Origin: Buddleja alternifolia
Lineage: Eukaryota; Streptophyta; Magnoliopsida; Lamiales; Scrophulariaceae
Assembly (NCBI GenBank): GCA_019426215.1
Contig: CM033391.1
Location: forward strand, 10,714,708-10,778,707
Length of the DNA: 64,000 nucleotides
Reading direction: 5' to 3'
The notes under the pieces are model-generated. The model searched no databases. It was not told the DNA's origin and saw only the letters and a list, made by a program, of their open reading frames with translations. The stretch's first letter is position 1, and each line of letters opens with the position of its first letter. Below, one piece after another: positions 33,427-46,398 of the stretch. Position numbers and translations under genes: made by a program.

Positions 33427-34560
33427 ATGTCTAACGCGATGATTCCTCTTCTGCCACTGAAACCGATCTTCCTGTCACCAAATTCCCCACCCTTCATCAT
33501 TATTTAGCCGTTGACAATGTACAAACATCTTTCGGTTCTAAATTAACCGATTTTGAGTATAATTACAAACTCTGGCGTGGTATGTTATGGAGTTATGTCG
33601 ACGTTATTCTGTTTTTAATCATATCTCTAATCCATTGAAGCCTTTAGGCGATAAAGATGATGAATGGTTTTCTATTAACTCCACTATAAAACATTGGTCT
33701 TACTCTACTATTGATCTCAAACTTCTTAAAAAATATCGATTTGGAATATGCAACCTCCCATGACTTATGGTTTGCAATTGAAGAAAACTTCAGAAATAAT
33801 AAATCTTCTTGAACTCTTCAAATTAATGAGCGTTTTTGCAACCTTCAAAAAGGGTCTCTGACGATATCTCAGTACTGTCAAGAGATGAAATTCTTAGAGG
33901 ATAATCTCGATGATCTTGACAGTCCGATTAACGACCAAGATTTTATCTTGAAACTTTTACAAGGTCTTCCCGAGTCTTACCTTTCCCTTGTCACCGTTGT
34001 CACCACAAAAACGCCCCTCCCCTCGTTCTCGGAAATTCGTAATCTTCTATTAATTTATAAAGCTCGTGAAACTCGCTTCAACTCTAATTCGCCTTCTTCA
34101 AATTCGTCCTTGCCCTTTTTTCTCAAACCTCTTCCCAACCCAATAACCAAAACACGTATCGAAATAATGGTCGTGGTCGTGATAAAGGTAGCGGCCGGTT
34201 TCAAGGCTGTAGTCGTGGACAAAATCACGGGCAAAACCAAAAGAGGCCCAAAAATAATTTTTCTCCTAATCATGGTTTTTCTAATGGAATTTCTTTTTTG
34301 CTCATTCAAAACAGTCCACAAGGCCAGCGTGTATTGGGCCAATTTTCACCCCCTAACAATTTTTTTGCAGGTGGCCCAGCTCCTACCACATTTCAGCAAG
34401 CGAATTAGGCTTCAACCCAACAGCCCAACTCGCCTGCTCCCAATCAGTTTCCTGTGCAGTGGGCTGGCACCCAACAGCCCAACACGGCCTCCCACCCGAA
34501 TCAGTCCAGCAACGCCCTTTTTCCATCACCTGGACCTGGTGTTCTCGGCCCATTACCAGA
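33427..34560 (+). pseudogene. gag of short-LTR copia
   Basis: UBN2-type Gag: YNYKLWRGMLWSYV near 33560-33600, then FLEDNLDDLDSPINDQDFI and LLQGLPESYLSLVTVV at 33890-33990. After about 34130 an Arg/Gly/Gln-rich RNA-binding tail is read in shifted frames. At least two frameshifts. It packages element RNA in the intact family. Confidence 0.8.
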
Positions 34561-36275
34561 TTGGGCTCCCCATCAGGCCTTTTCAACGTCTTCTTCCACT
34601 CACCAGCCTACCGACATCTCTTCTCTGTTTCAGACAATGAGCCTTACTCAGCCCGATGATCAATGGTATTTGGATACGGGAGCTAGCTCTCACATGACAC
34701 CTAACCAAGGTAAATTATTTGATATCGTACCTAATAATATTTCTACTTCTATTATTGTTGGTAATAGTGCTGTACTTCCTATTATTTCTGTTGGTTCTAC
34801 TTATTTACTATCCAATTCTCATTCTCTCAATCTTAAAAATGTCCATGTCTCTCCCTCCTTAGTCAAAAATCTTATCTCTGTTCGTCAATTTACTGGTGAC
34901 AATAATTGTTCTATTGAGTTTGACCCCCTCGTTTTTTCTGTAAAGGATCTTAGGACTGGCTCCCTTATTCTCCGAAGTGACAATGATGGTGATCTCTATC
35001 CTCTGCAACTGTCCTCCGCCGCCCTCGCTTCATCTCACTCCAAACTCGATCCATTAATCTGGCATCGTCATCTCGGTCACCCCAGAGCTGCTATTTTTAC
35101 TTTTCTTAATAGTAGGAATTTTATTTCATGTACTCAAAACTATTCTCGTTCGCTTTGTCATGCATGTCAGCTAGGCAAGCATAAACGTTTACCGTTTTTT
35201 AGTTCTTCTTCTATTAGCTCTGGTTTGTTTGATATTGTTCACTCGGATCTTTGCACCTCTCCGATTTCTAGTTTTGGTGCTTTTAAATATTATATTTTAT
35301 GTTTGGATGACTATTCACATTTTCTTTGAATCTTTCCATTACTAAATAAATTTGATGCTTATGACACTTTTAATAATTTTTACTCCTATGTTCACACTCA
35401 ATTTAATTCTGAAATCAAATCTTTTCAATGTGACCATGGAGGTGAATTTGATAATAAGTCGTTTCACAATTTTTTTAACAAAAATGGTGTCCAATTTCGA
35501 TTTTCTTGTCCACACACCTCACAACAAAACGGTAAAGCCGAGCGAGCCATTCAAACTGTGAACAATATTATTCAAACTCTTCTCTTTCAAGAATCCTTTC
35601 CCCCGTCTTTTTGGGCTGAAGCTTTACATATAGCTGCACATCTCCTCAACATTCTCCCCACTACCACCCTCTCTTATCGCACTCCCTTTGAAATTCTCTA
35701 TCGTGTGGCACCCACCTATGACCACCTTCGTGTTTTTGGCTGTCTATGTTATCCTAACCTTCCTGCCACCTCTTCTTATAAACTATCGCCTCGTTCCTCT
35801 GCTTGTATCTTCTTAGGCTATCCTTCCAACCACAAAGACTATCGGTGTCTTGATCTCACTTTAAATAAAATTATTCTTTCTCATCACGTTGTTTTTTATG
35901 AAACCATCTTTCCTTTCCCCTCCTTCTCTCGCCATGAATCTTCTTCTTCTTTTATTTTTCTCTCTTCTGACGATGATCCCCCATGCCTTTTACTCTCCTT
36001 CTGCTACCACGCCGTACTACCCTTGGCTCTCTGCCCGATTTTCCCCTGCCACATCAACCACCCCATCGTCTGCCACTTCAGCAGCCATTCCAACTGCCAC
36101 TTATGCATCCACATCACCCGCTGCTCAGTCACCCTCTGCCACGTCAGCATCCCCTTTAGCAGCTGCCATGTCACCAACCCCTTCCTTCTCCACTTCAGTC
36201 GTCCAATCTTTCATCCCCCCGGCTGCCCCATCTGCTTCTTCTACTCATCATATGATCACTCGCTCAAAATCTAGT
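34561..36275 (+). pseudogene. Protease and integrase of short-LTR copia
   Basis: Protease active site WYLDTGASSHMT at 34667. GAG-pre-integrase zinc finger follows (LIWHRHLGHPR...CHACQLGKH), then the integrase core with Asp in HSDLC, Asp in FQCDHGGEF and Glu in NGKAERAIQ. A TGA at 35327 stands in place of Trp in the DDYSHF-L-x-IF motif; the frame is otherwise open from 34454 to about 35960, where it shifts. Confidence 0.93.
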
Positions 36276-37869
36276 ATTGATAAACCTCGTTCTCTTTTTA
36301 ATCCTTCCATTTTTTCTTCAACCACCATTTTTCTTCTTCCTCGATCTTATACTCAAGCTCTACACGATACTCACTGGAAAAATGCCATGGATGCTGAGCT
36401 TTCTGCCCTTCACTCTAATAGCACTTAGGACCTTATTCCTTCACCGCCTAACGTTAATCTTGTTGGCTCCAAGTGGATCTTTTGCCATAAATTTCGTTCT
36501 GATGGCTCTCTAGAACGTTACAAAGCTCGTCTTGTGGCTCAAGGTTTTACACAACAACCCGGTATTGACTATGAAGACACGTTTAGTCCAGTTGTCAAAC
36601 CCGCTACCATTCGAATCAGCCTCAGTCTCGCTCTTTCCCTCTCTTGGCCTCTTCATCAACTCGATGTCAAAAATGCTTTCCATAATGGTCATCTTTCTGA
36701 AACTGTTTATATGAAACAACCTCCTGGCTACATGAATCATGCTCTTCCAGATCATGTTCGTCTTTTGAAACGGGCCCTCTATGGCCTCAAGCAAGCTCCT
36801 CATGCTTGGTATCATCGTTTCACCTCCTATCTCTCCGTTCTCGATTTCACTAGCATTAAATCTGATGCCTCTCTCTTTATCTATCGCAAGGCTTCCTCTA
36901 TTGCTTACTTCCTACTTTATGTCGATGATATCATCCTCACTGCCTCTTTATCTTCCCTTCTTTCTCATCTCACACATCTTCTCTCTACTGAGTTCGCCAT
37001 GACTGACCTCGGTCCTTTTCATTATTTTCTTAGTATCTTTGTGTCTCGCTCTTCTCCGGTATTTTCCTCTCCTAAGAAAAATTTGCTCTTGAAATACTCG
37101 ACCGTGCTAACATGACTACGTGTAATCCGTCCACAACTCCGCCGACTCTCACGCTAAGCTTTCTTTTTCCTCCTCTGAACCTTTCTCTAATCCCACTCTC
37201 TATTGAAGTCTTGACGGTGCTCTTCGATACCTTTATCTTCACTCGACCCGACATCTCTTTTGCAATCCAACAACTGTCTTTGTTTATGCATGATCCTCGT
37301 ATTCATCACATGTCTACTCTTAAACGCGTTCTTAGCTATATTTGTGGCATTGTGTCTCACGGTCTTTCTCTTCGCCCGTCTTCTTCTGCTCAACTCATCG
37401 CTTACTCTGATGCTGACTGGGTTGGATGCCCCGACACTCATCGTTCTACTTTCGGTTACTGTGTCTTTCTTGATGATAATCTTATATCTTGGTCTTCCAA
37501 ACATCAACATATCATTTCTCGTTCTATTGTCGAAGCTGAATATCGTGGTGTTGCTAACGTTGTCGCTGAAACATCTTGCCTTTGCAATCTTCTCCTTGAG
37601 CTTCACTGTCCTCTCCTCAAAGCCACTCTCCGTTTTTTGTGATAACATTAGTGCTATTTATCTTTCTTCCAACCCAGTACAACACCAATGCACCAAACAT
37701 GTTGAACTAGATTTACATTTTGTACGTTAAAGGGTTTCCTTGGGTGAAGTTTGTGTGCTGCACGTTCCTTCGTCCCGCCAGTTTGCTAACATCTTCACCA
37801 AAGGCTTGCCTTCATCACTTTTTCTTTATTTTCATACCAGTCTCAACGTTCGTCCCTCTACCGTTACGA
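36276..37869 (+). pseudogene. Reverse transcriptase and RNase H of short-LTR copia
   Basis: RT blocks: [50 protein letters not shown] and catalytic YVDDII (36919). RNase H: YSDADWVGCPDTHRSTFGYC, SIVEAEYRGVA and the C-terminal KHVELDLHFVR. A TAG at 36426 replaces Trp just before the RT core. Frameshifts occur near 37078, in 37140-37240 and near 37632, and a TAA lies at about 37728. Confidence 0.93.
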
Positions 37870-37879
37870 CTACAGGGGG
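37870..37879 (+). other. Polypurine tract of short-LTR copia
   Basis: CTACAGGGGG directly before the 3' LTR. Confidence 0.75.
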
Positions 37880-38027
37880 TGTTAGAGTTTATATTATAGC
37901 TGCGTTATTAGTTTCCTTATTAGTTTAGGTTTATCTTTATTGTTTTATATTATGTCTCTCTTGTAAACCTCTATATATACCTTTGATTAATAAGACAAAC
38001 TCTAAGGGGAATTCATATTATATAACA
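37880..38027 (+). repeat. 3' LTR of short-LTR copia
   Basis: 148 bp, partner of 32928-33082, followed by the TGAAG duplication. Confidence 0.95.
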
Positions 38028-38032
38028 TGAAG

Positions 38033-39188
38033 ATGCGTCAAGGAATCCCACGATCCCTCTTGGAAATTTACAATCGCCCGATCGCATGAAATGGAATAGT
38101 ACAAGAAATGGAAAATTCGCAATCAACAGTGCTTGTAATTTAGCACGTTGGATTTCTTCAAAACAGCTTCTAACATATCGAGAAGAAATCATTGGAGTTT
38201 CTTATGGAAGACTACGGTTCCACCTTAAGTTCTAACATCTGGTTGGAAAATATGTTATGTCACAATGCCCTTCCAACTATGGTTAATCTTAGATAGATAT
38301 GAATAGGTGTTAAGGGGATCTGTTCGATGTGTGGACAATTCGAAGGGAACATTGATCATATTATGCTTTCTTGTGCTTTCTTGTGCTTTCTCTCATCTCG
38401 TTTGGATCTTACCACACTTACCCCAACATGTAATATCTGATTGGCATGGATCATCCTAGAGATGGGGTGCATGGTAATCTGGAAAGGGATGATTTCTATT
38501 ACTTCCTTGTGGTGACGTGATTTATCTGGCATTATCAGAACAAAAGTCTAATTGAACATGAATCACTTGACCTGAAGAGACTTATTTGGGCTGCACGAAT
38601 CTTCTTCCACTCCTTTTGTATGGAAATTTCTTCCCAGCCGCCAAAGAAATCTCTCACGAAGCAGGTTATTTGGTTGGCGCGTCGTAGTGGCAGTATTAAA
38701 GTAAATCCCGAGAGGGACACTTTTTGGAATTTATTTGAGATGGGAATTGGAGCGATCGAACAGGATATGCAAGGTATGTTCCTGGCTTGAAATATACACC
38801 ATTGTCCTTGGAATATACACCATTTTCCTTATTGCGAGGGAGCTGAACATGCGGAATTGATGGTAGCCAAGAGTGGTTGAGTTGGAAATTCATGAGGGCT
38901 GGCAGAGCATTGTAGTGGAAAGAGATTAAATTTTGATTATTAGCTGTTTAAAAAACATTGAGGAGGATTTTTCTACACTGGGAAGCTCACTCCACCCATC
39001 AAGTCTTTATTTCAGTATTTTTCCCCTTTTGTTTTCTTCTATTAGTCGTGGTGGTAATTTTGTTGCTCATTTGATTACTCAGTCAGCGGAGTTGGGACAA
39101 GAGCATGTTCTTTGGCTCAAGATTCTCTTCTATCTGACTTAGCTTTTTTGATTTAGTTATGATAAGTATCGTTTCGCTCAAAAAAAAT
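38033..39188 (+). pseudogene. LINE remnant (3' part with RNase H-like region and poly-A)
   Basis: Resumes right after the copia target duplication. Shows MKWNSTRNGKFAINSA, the family's zinc-region pattern, then LDLKRLIWAARIFFHSF and, near 38980-39120, a degenerate RNase H end with ISRGGNFVAHLITQSAELGQ. The tail ATCGTTTCGCTC followed by an A-run at 39180-39187 is a typical plant LINE 3' end. Heavily mutated. Confidence 0.75.
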
Positions 39189-39288
39189 TCAAAGTTAAAA
39201 AATTGTGTCGCTAAAATTACTGAGGGAATTGGAGATATATCTCTAATCATCGTGGTTGAGTTAATATATATATATATATATATATATA

Positions 39289-40789
39289 TGGTCCCAAGTG
39301 GCATACGAAAGGATCTAGAAAGGGAGGGTCGAATAGACCCTGAAGTCTTTTTTGACTTCAAAAATTTTTGTATCACTTAAAAGATTTTGAAAGCTTAGTA
39401 AGCAAAGCGCTAGGTCAAGAGCTACAGAAAAGATAAGTTAGACTTAGTGATTTGGGCAATTACCAAAGTAGGGTAACGCTTAGATCGCTTAATCAGGGTT
39501 AGCACAGCAGAAATCATTTTAATACTTAGTGTTAGGTTTAGCCGATAAGTCGCTTACTGATTTTAAAACTTTTAAATAATGATATGTAAATGATACGAAA
39601 AGCAATAAAACAGTAAAAATAAATAATACAAGATGTGAAAGGTTCACTGGGTGATGTAATCCCAGCTACGTCCTTCTTCTCCTTTTCACTCAGAGGGATT
39701 CACTAGATGATTATCAAAATCTTCACACAGAGGATTTCTACAAATGGTGAATGAAATGAAGTTGATCTTGAGTTCCTTAATCACACAGACTTCATCTCCA
39801 CTTGAGATCTTCTTCAACAAGTTTCTCTCACACAGAAATACTCTTGCAAATATCAACAACTTTCTTACACAGATGAAAGAGATTGTGGGTTTCGTCACAG
39901 GGATTGTTTGATTTTGAGAAGTTCAAACAACTTGGGATATCTCAATAATAGTGTAGGGTTCTTCTTTGAAGAGGTTTGAGATATCAGTGACTGTCTTTGG
40001 AATGTATGAAAAGCTTGAAGGATTTTTGGCTATGGAGCTTATAAGCTTTTCTTGAGAGTATTTCAGCAGAGTTTTGACCTATTTCTTGTGTATATACATG
40101 TGTATTTAGGGTTTTCTAAAGGGTACTATTTATAGAAATTTCTTGGGATTTCCCGTTGGACACATGTAAGCGCGTGTCTCACACGTAGCGAGTGAATAGT
40201 CCCTTTTTCTGACATTCCTAAAATTCTGCTGCACCGATTTGATGTGGCAGGTTGGAACTCTGAAACTCTAACAATCTTAGCCAATAGGGTGGTTTGTTTC
40301 ATATGTAATTCGTCCTTATCACATTTAATGCTCTTATCAGGCATTGAATGCATTTAGTTTTATTTTCCATTGGAAATAAATGCCCATTGATGATTGCATG
40401 TAAGTCCTTAATGACTTCAAAATTTATTTCAGGTGAATGTGATCATTCGATCGCTTGATATCTTTGAGCACTGATGCATAGCTCCTGTAATGTCCTTAGT
40501 GTTTGGCAGTCGTTTAAGACAAATTTTCATCTTCAATTGACTTCAGACGCTGATCTTCAACTTCATCTCTGACAGAGTCATATAGAATTCTATCAGCGAC
40601 TTAGTATTCAATACTTAGTCTCAAATCTACAAAGACAAAAATCACAAGCCTAATCTAGAAAATTACAACTCGATAACTTTGTTAAATGCTCAGACGTATT
40701 CTGTTAAAGATAAACTTACATAATATTTAGGGTCTAACATAAAGCCTATCTTCTCATCATCAAAATATCTAATATGAAATTTCCTAACA
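39289..40789 (-). repeat. 3' LTR of SIRE-like element
   Basis: 1501 bp, TGGTCCCAAGTGG...CCTAACA on the plus strand. Longer than its partner because the other copy lost about 430 bp (corresponding to roughly 39361-39793). Confidence 0.93.
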
Positions 40790-40803
40790 ATTTTCCCCTT
40801 TTT
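40790..40803 (-). other. Polypurine tract of SIRE-like element
   Basis: Minus strand AAAAAGGGGAAAAT directly before the 3' LTR. Confidence 0.85.
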
Positions 40804-41398
40804 GATGATGTCAGGACCTTAACTCTTTTATAGTCCAAGAGCCAGAAGAATGACAATGATTATATAAAGTTAGTGTTTAAAAAGTTAGAGAGATTAGCTA
40901 TAAGTTAGTACATATAGCAAGAAACAAAATGTTTCAGCAAACTCATTCATTCAGATAGAGAAGATAAGTACAATGAGTTAAAAGGATAGAAACATTCATA
41001 AAGCGCTTAAAAAATAAAGCAAAAAAAGATCTAGCGTTTTCTTTTGTTGGAAGTAGTCTTTGATTTGCTAACGTCCTTTTGACTAGAGTCCTTTTGATCT
41101 TGCTTGAAAAGCATTTCTGCAAACTTCCATAACTTGTCATTGGCTTCCCTCATCCTTTTATGCGTATTATTAGTAAATTGTTTGCTTCCCATATTTTCAG
41201 CCAATTGTTCAAAGTTGTACAGACGCTTGTTCCAAAGAGAAGGATCGATTCCCAGTTCACTCAACAACTCTTTAATAAACTCATAAGTCCATGTGACTGG
41301 AGCTCGGTGAGGATTAGGGTAGGCTGGAACAAACACAGCAAAAAGTGGAATACCTAATTCTTCAAAAAGTTCTACAGAGAAGTAAGGAATTGGGAAAC

Positions 41399-43169
41399 TG
41401 TTAGGATTATGTCCTCCATGTCATAGAGGAATTAGATTATTAAAGCATTACATTTATATTGAACAAAATCTTATTCATTAATAAGGGCATAGTTTTCGTT
41501 CATATCAATCTTGATGGTATTAATATAAGTATTGAACAAATAAGTCCAAGGAAATCAAAAGAAAGCTTCTACTCCTCAATGGTCTAAGGAGATAGAAATT
41601 AGAAGTATTGGTTTCTTGTTTACTTAAACCAGAGTTCGCAAGTCGATGAGTCTTAATTGGGCATGAAGACCATACTTGTATGACGCAAGCTTTGACGCAA
41701 GCTTTGACGCAAGGAGTGTCAGTCGGTCACTTTGGATGGTGGGAGCTTGGTCATAGATGTGTCAATGGGATTGAGATATTCGAACACGGCTCGCCGTAAT
41801 TCAATCACATGTGCATTTACTCTAGGATAGACAATGATTGGATTACTGGTCGAAGTAGTGTGCATGAAACTTAGACATGAGGATTCATGAAGGTTGGACT
41901 TGTGACACTGAACGAGTTATTAGAGTAATTAGATCCATTTCACACTTTGGTGGGATCAATCTCGAAGTGCGGTTTAGAAGGACAAGTGGCAATTGTTCGG
42001 TGATTGCCAATAGGGAATTCGCTGTCTCGAGTAGTAACGAGTTAACGTCCTATGTGATCATAGGTAAATGTAATTATAAGTCTTTAGCCAAAGCAGGAGA
42101 ACTAACTTATGTATAGTACATAGGGGTAGTTCAGCAATTTCATCTTACTATGATTCCCTAAAGCACAGCATCGAGTCCTGTGAATTTGACATATTCCATG
42201 ACTCTCACTCAATCGGGATGTTACAGTGAAGGGTTTATACTCACATTGTATCTGTGACCTAAAGGTTCGTATTGATCCATTCATTTCAATTGGGTTTCGA
42301 TGTGAGTCCACGTGACTGGCTTAGTGACACTCACATCCTTGGTTTCCTCCCAATGCCAATTAAAACGAACCTAGAGAGTCGCACTTAAAAAGAATTGAGC
42401 AAAGAGAATTCTTTCATTGTCAATTACATAAACTAGGTAATTTGCTATTTGATTAATTGGATTAATGGAAATAAATTAAAAATAAATAATTAGATGTATT
42501 TATTATGAACACAATAATTTATTTGATAATTAGATTAATGGAAATAAATTAATTATAATAAATAAGTAGATTTGTTTATTATACTCATCCTTTTATTAAA
42601 TAATTAGATTATTTAATTTGGAAGAATATAATTAGTATTATATTTTAACTAGATTAAAATATATTAGACCTAATTAATAATTGAACTAAGTTGAAAGTCA
42701 ACTTAGCCCAACTTAGGATGAGGGGACGTGTGGTAGGCGGATTTTTAGAGTTGGATGGGCTCAAGAAATTAGTTAATTCCAAGCTCATCACTCTTTATAA
42801 ATATCTGTCACTAGTTCAGTCAAAACTTAACTCTCACAATTAGACTTGACAGCAAAGAAAGAAGAGAAAAATATTCTCTCCTCCCCTAGTGTAAGTCGTC
42901 GGCCATAGTAAGTCTAAAGGTGGAGGATTTTTCTTCGAAGCTCATTCCGGCGTGATATCTAGAGGCAGGAGTTTTGGATTGCTGTTATCCGGAAGATCAA
43001 GACTTTCATTGAAATCAAAAGATTAATAAAAATGATGAAATTAAGTTCCATCCTCATACATATTTTTTGAAAATTGTGTGAAAAATTATTAGAACCCAAA
43101 AGTGATCCAATTGTGAATCCGGATCTATTTTTATCATTTCCGTTGTGCATGAATACAAGATTCACAATA
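41399..43169 (+). repeat. Solo LTR of another copia family
   Basis: Flanked by perfect GAAAC copies (41394-41398, 43170-43174). Begins TGTTAGGATTATG and ends GATTCACAATA. It is related to the LTRs at 55502-56042 and 62966-64000 in the opposite orientation. The extra ORF reads through in frame (FYRGF then PIPYF) when the LTR and one GAAAC are ignored, which fixes both ends. Contains a short triple GACGCAAGCTTT repeat at about 41680-41715. Confidence 0.92.
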
Positions 43170-44691
43170 GAAACCTCTATAGAAACGTGGTGTTTGTTTC
43201 CTGAGGACGGCTTGTTGGATGGATGAAATGGTTATTTGAAGATCTTCCCAGCGCTTGTCTTCAGAGCTTTAAGCACTCTTGGGCTTGCCTTTTCCTATTT
43301 CCCCCTTCTTAACATCATCAAGAGATTGCTTGATTTCTGCCATGTCCTTCCATAGTAACTTCACTTCTTAAATAAGAAAAACAACTTGCTCAGTGATAGA
43401 TTGGCCGATGGAGTTGGATTGATTGTGTCGCTCTATATCATCTGAGACATTCTGAGCGAGCGATTGATTGAAGCGGCAGACAAGCCTTCGATTAATGCAA
43501 CCATACAATCAAATATGGCTACAGTACTTTTGGTTGCTGCATTGGCTATGTCTCGACTTCTCGTATTGGAGACAAGCTTGATGTAAAGATCATCATTGTC
43601 TAGCAACTTAGAACAGGAACCTTAATATTTTAAAGTGAGTTCTTAACTGCCTTTATGAATTCTTTCGCCTCTAGATCGCTGTCAGGATTAAAATCGGAGG
43701 AGGAGGAACGCTCAGGAGCTGGAATTAATCCATATGAGCTAGAGACTGTGGCTTTTCTTTTGGATTTGTCTCGAATAAACAGTTGCTTAGGATCCTCAGA
43801 GACTTTCTGAATTACTTCATTCAAAGATTGAGTTGCAGCGTTAATTTGCGCAACTTAGATTTCAAGTGGGACTTCTTCCACTGGAACGCTGGGGGCATCT
43901 GGCATTGAAGCGTCTGGCATGGTAGCGTCTTCAACAGTAGGAGTCTCTTCCACTTGGATTTTTGTGATTTCCACATAAGCTGGTCTCGGAATATGGATGA
44001 CCCAGGTGAGCAGGTGAGTATGTGGGATAATAAATATAGCGTCTTCACGCTCTTCAGTACTCAACGCAAGATCATCTTTCTCCGGCAGAATCACTCCAGA
44101 AATGTAAGAATTGAAATGGTCCATTAAAATTGGCATAAGGGCCTGAGCAGCGTCTTGGTCCACTGGCCGAATTAAAGATTTGTTCTTGGCCTCTCAGAAA
44201 TTCTGCTCACAGAAAAGACTAAGAAGAACAGAGTAGGCTCTGAAAGTGTCTAGGCCAAAGAGGTCATTGAACGTTATATCTAGCGCTTGAGCGTTATCCA
44301 AAACAGCTCTACCTGTATGATGATCTTCCTCATGCTCATAAGCTAAATGCATGTGCGCTTCACTTGGCCTCGGGAGTACATCCTTTTTGCTTGTAGATTC
44401 ATCCTCATTCAAATCAAGATGAACTCTCTGAATAAAATTCTGACACGGATGAAAAACTTAGTGTCCACCTTAAATGAATAGATCGAGCTGAGGATGAATG
44501 TAGCGATCCATACCTTGCCTGTACTATGGTAAGCTGCTAACATTACCAGCAATCGCTTTGCGCTGTTCGAGCAAGAATACAACAAATCCACGGCGTTTGT
44601 ATTCAACTCCAAATTCAAAGAGAAATGGGTAACGCACTAATTCTTTAAGAGTATAAAAGTGAAGCACAAATTCTTCAGCCCCATCTTATCG

Positions 44692-45669
44692 TATCCATCA
44701 TCCATCGCTTGCCTAACTTGTCAGCTTTCTCTTTGTTTTTTTGGGCAGCGATATACTTCTCAAATCTATCTCTATCGCTTTCATAATCATCACCCCATAA
44801 TCTAGTAGGATATTCATGTGCTTCATCTTCCACCCAAGAATTGATGCGATTAGGATGCTCAGCAATAACAGGTCATTTTCCCTTCCATAATTTGAGGGGC
44901 CTTGGAGATAGAGCATTCTGGGGCGAGCGAACAAATTTTGGCTATATCGAGTACCCAATTTTATTAAGCATTTCCTCATGGGTTCTCTTAGCCAACTAGT
45001 GGTATTGGGATTTCTGAAAGCAACCTTGTTCTAGCGCGGAAGATAAATCTTGCCAAAACTGTTGAAACGCTCAGCGTCAAAATCAGATAAATTGACCGTT
45101 GGACATTGAATATAACCCAATCGCGATTTCAGATGCTTCTTAGTGTGAAGTCCAAGATCTTCTAGTCTTGAACACTTCCATATCCATCATCCATCGCTTG
45201 CCTAACTTGTCAGCTTTCTATTTGTTTTTTCAGGCAGCGATATACTTCTCAAATCTGTCTCTGTCGCTTTCATAATCATCATCCCATAATCTAGCAAGAT
45301 ATTTAGGTGCTTCATCTTCCACCCAGGAATTGATGGGATTAGGACGCTCAGCAATAACATGTCATTTTCCCTTCCACAATTTGAGAGGCCTTGGAGATAG
45401 AGCATTCTGGGGTGAGCGAACAAAGTTTGGCTTTATCGAGTACCCAATTTTATTAAGCATTTCCTCATCGGGGACTCTTAGCCAACCAGAGATATTGGGA
45501 TTTCTGAAAGCAGCCTTGTTATGGCGCGGAGGATAAAACGCTTCTTGCCAAAACTGTTGAAACGCTCAGCGTCAAAATCAGATAAATTGAACACTGAACG
45601 CCGAATATAACCCAATCGCGATTTCAGATGCTTCTTAGTGTGAGGACCAAGATCTTCTAGTGTCTTGAA
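44692..45669 (-). repeat. 489-bp tandem duplication within the extra ORF
   Basis: Copies 44692-45180 and 45181-45669 share CATCGCTTGCCTAAC, GCGATATACTTCTCAAATC and other long runs, with diverged positions and small indels. 489 is divisible by three, so the duplication itself keeps frame. Confidence 0.9.
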
Positions 45670-46058
45670 CACTTCAAACTTCTTGGCGTCTGAAAAAAAA
45701 AAGTTGTGGAGAGTCTCTTGAAATGTCTTCTCCATGTCAACCAGCTGAGATGTGTTATTTTTTCTCCAGGCATAGTAAAATTTTCCTTCTAGATCATAGC
45801 CTCTGGGAAAGAAATTAATCACTCTGGGAGGAGGAGGAGTTGGTCTTTAAATAACGGGGGTCACTTCAATCGACCGCTCAGCAATCACAGGTGTTTCCCT
45901 GGCTGTAGATGTTTCAGCGTCAAGAATGGCTTGTGCAACTTCTTTAGCAATATCCATAACCAATGTCATATCGACATCTAACTCTACTTTAACCTCTGGA
46001 GGGGTTACCTCAGCAACCGCTGGAATTGATGGAGTTTCAAATTTTATTTCAATTGGAG

Positions 46059-46138
46059 CTGAAACAAGCAAGCGTTTGAGAAAGGTAGAAAAATTTAAAC
46101 TAAGTAGAAATTTCAAAGAAAAAGATAGAAATGCTTAC
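46059..46138 (-). other. Predicted intron B of the extra ORF
   Basis: 80 bp, minus strand GTAAGC...TTTCAG with a pyrimidine-rich 3' part. Removing it joins ...HESPQ to APIEIKFE in frame, splitting a codon after its first base; retaining it gives a stop within eight codons. Confidence 0.7.
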
Positions 46139-46318
46139 CCTGAGGACTTTCATGGACCTCAGTCGCTTGAGCTTCAGGAACAGATTGTTCCTTTACCTCA
46201 GGCTCCAAATAAACTTCATCGTCAAGATTGACGAGAGTGGTGAGAAGAGTAACACGGATAGGAATATGACGTTCTTCTAACGTATCAAGTACAAACTTCA
46301 TTCCGGATTTTCTAAGAG

Positions 46319-46398
46319 CTGAAATTTTATCCTAGTGTTAGGGGAAAAACAACTAACAAGGAAAGGATAATGTGCGTTGTATTTATATAAGTACTTAC
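46319..46398 (-). other. Predicted intron A of the extra ORF
   Basis: 80 bp, minus strand GTAAGT...TTTCAG. Removing it joins EDIDFSDH to LRKSGMKFVLD in frame, also a phase-1 junction. The exon between the introns is 180 bp. Confidence 0.7.

Larger units (their letters stand above)
32928..38027 (+). mobile_element. Short-LTR copia element inserted in the LINE
   Basis: LTRs of 155 and 148 bp, flanked by perfect TGAAG copies (32923-32927, 38028-38032). Interior 33083-37879 encodes gag, protease, integrase, RT and RNase H in copia order on the plus strand. Small size and very short LTRs suggest the Ale/Retrofit group, which is inference. Decayed by at least two W-to-stop changes and several frameshifts; LTRs differ by roughly 5 percent. 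Confidence 0.96.
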
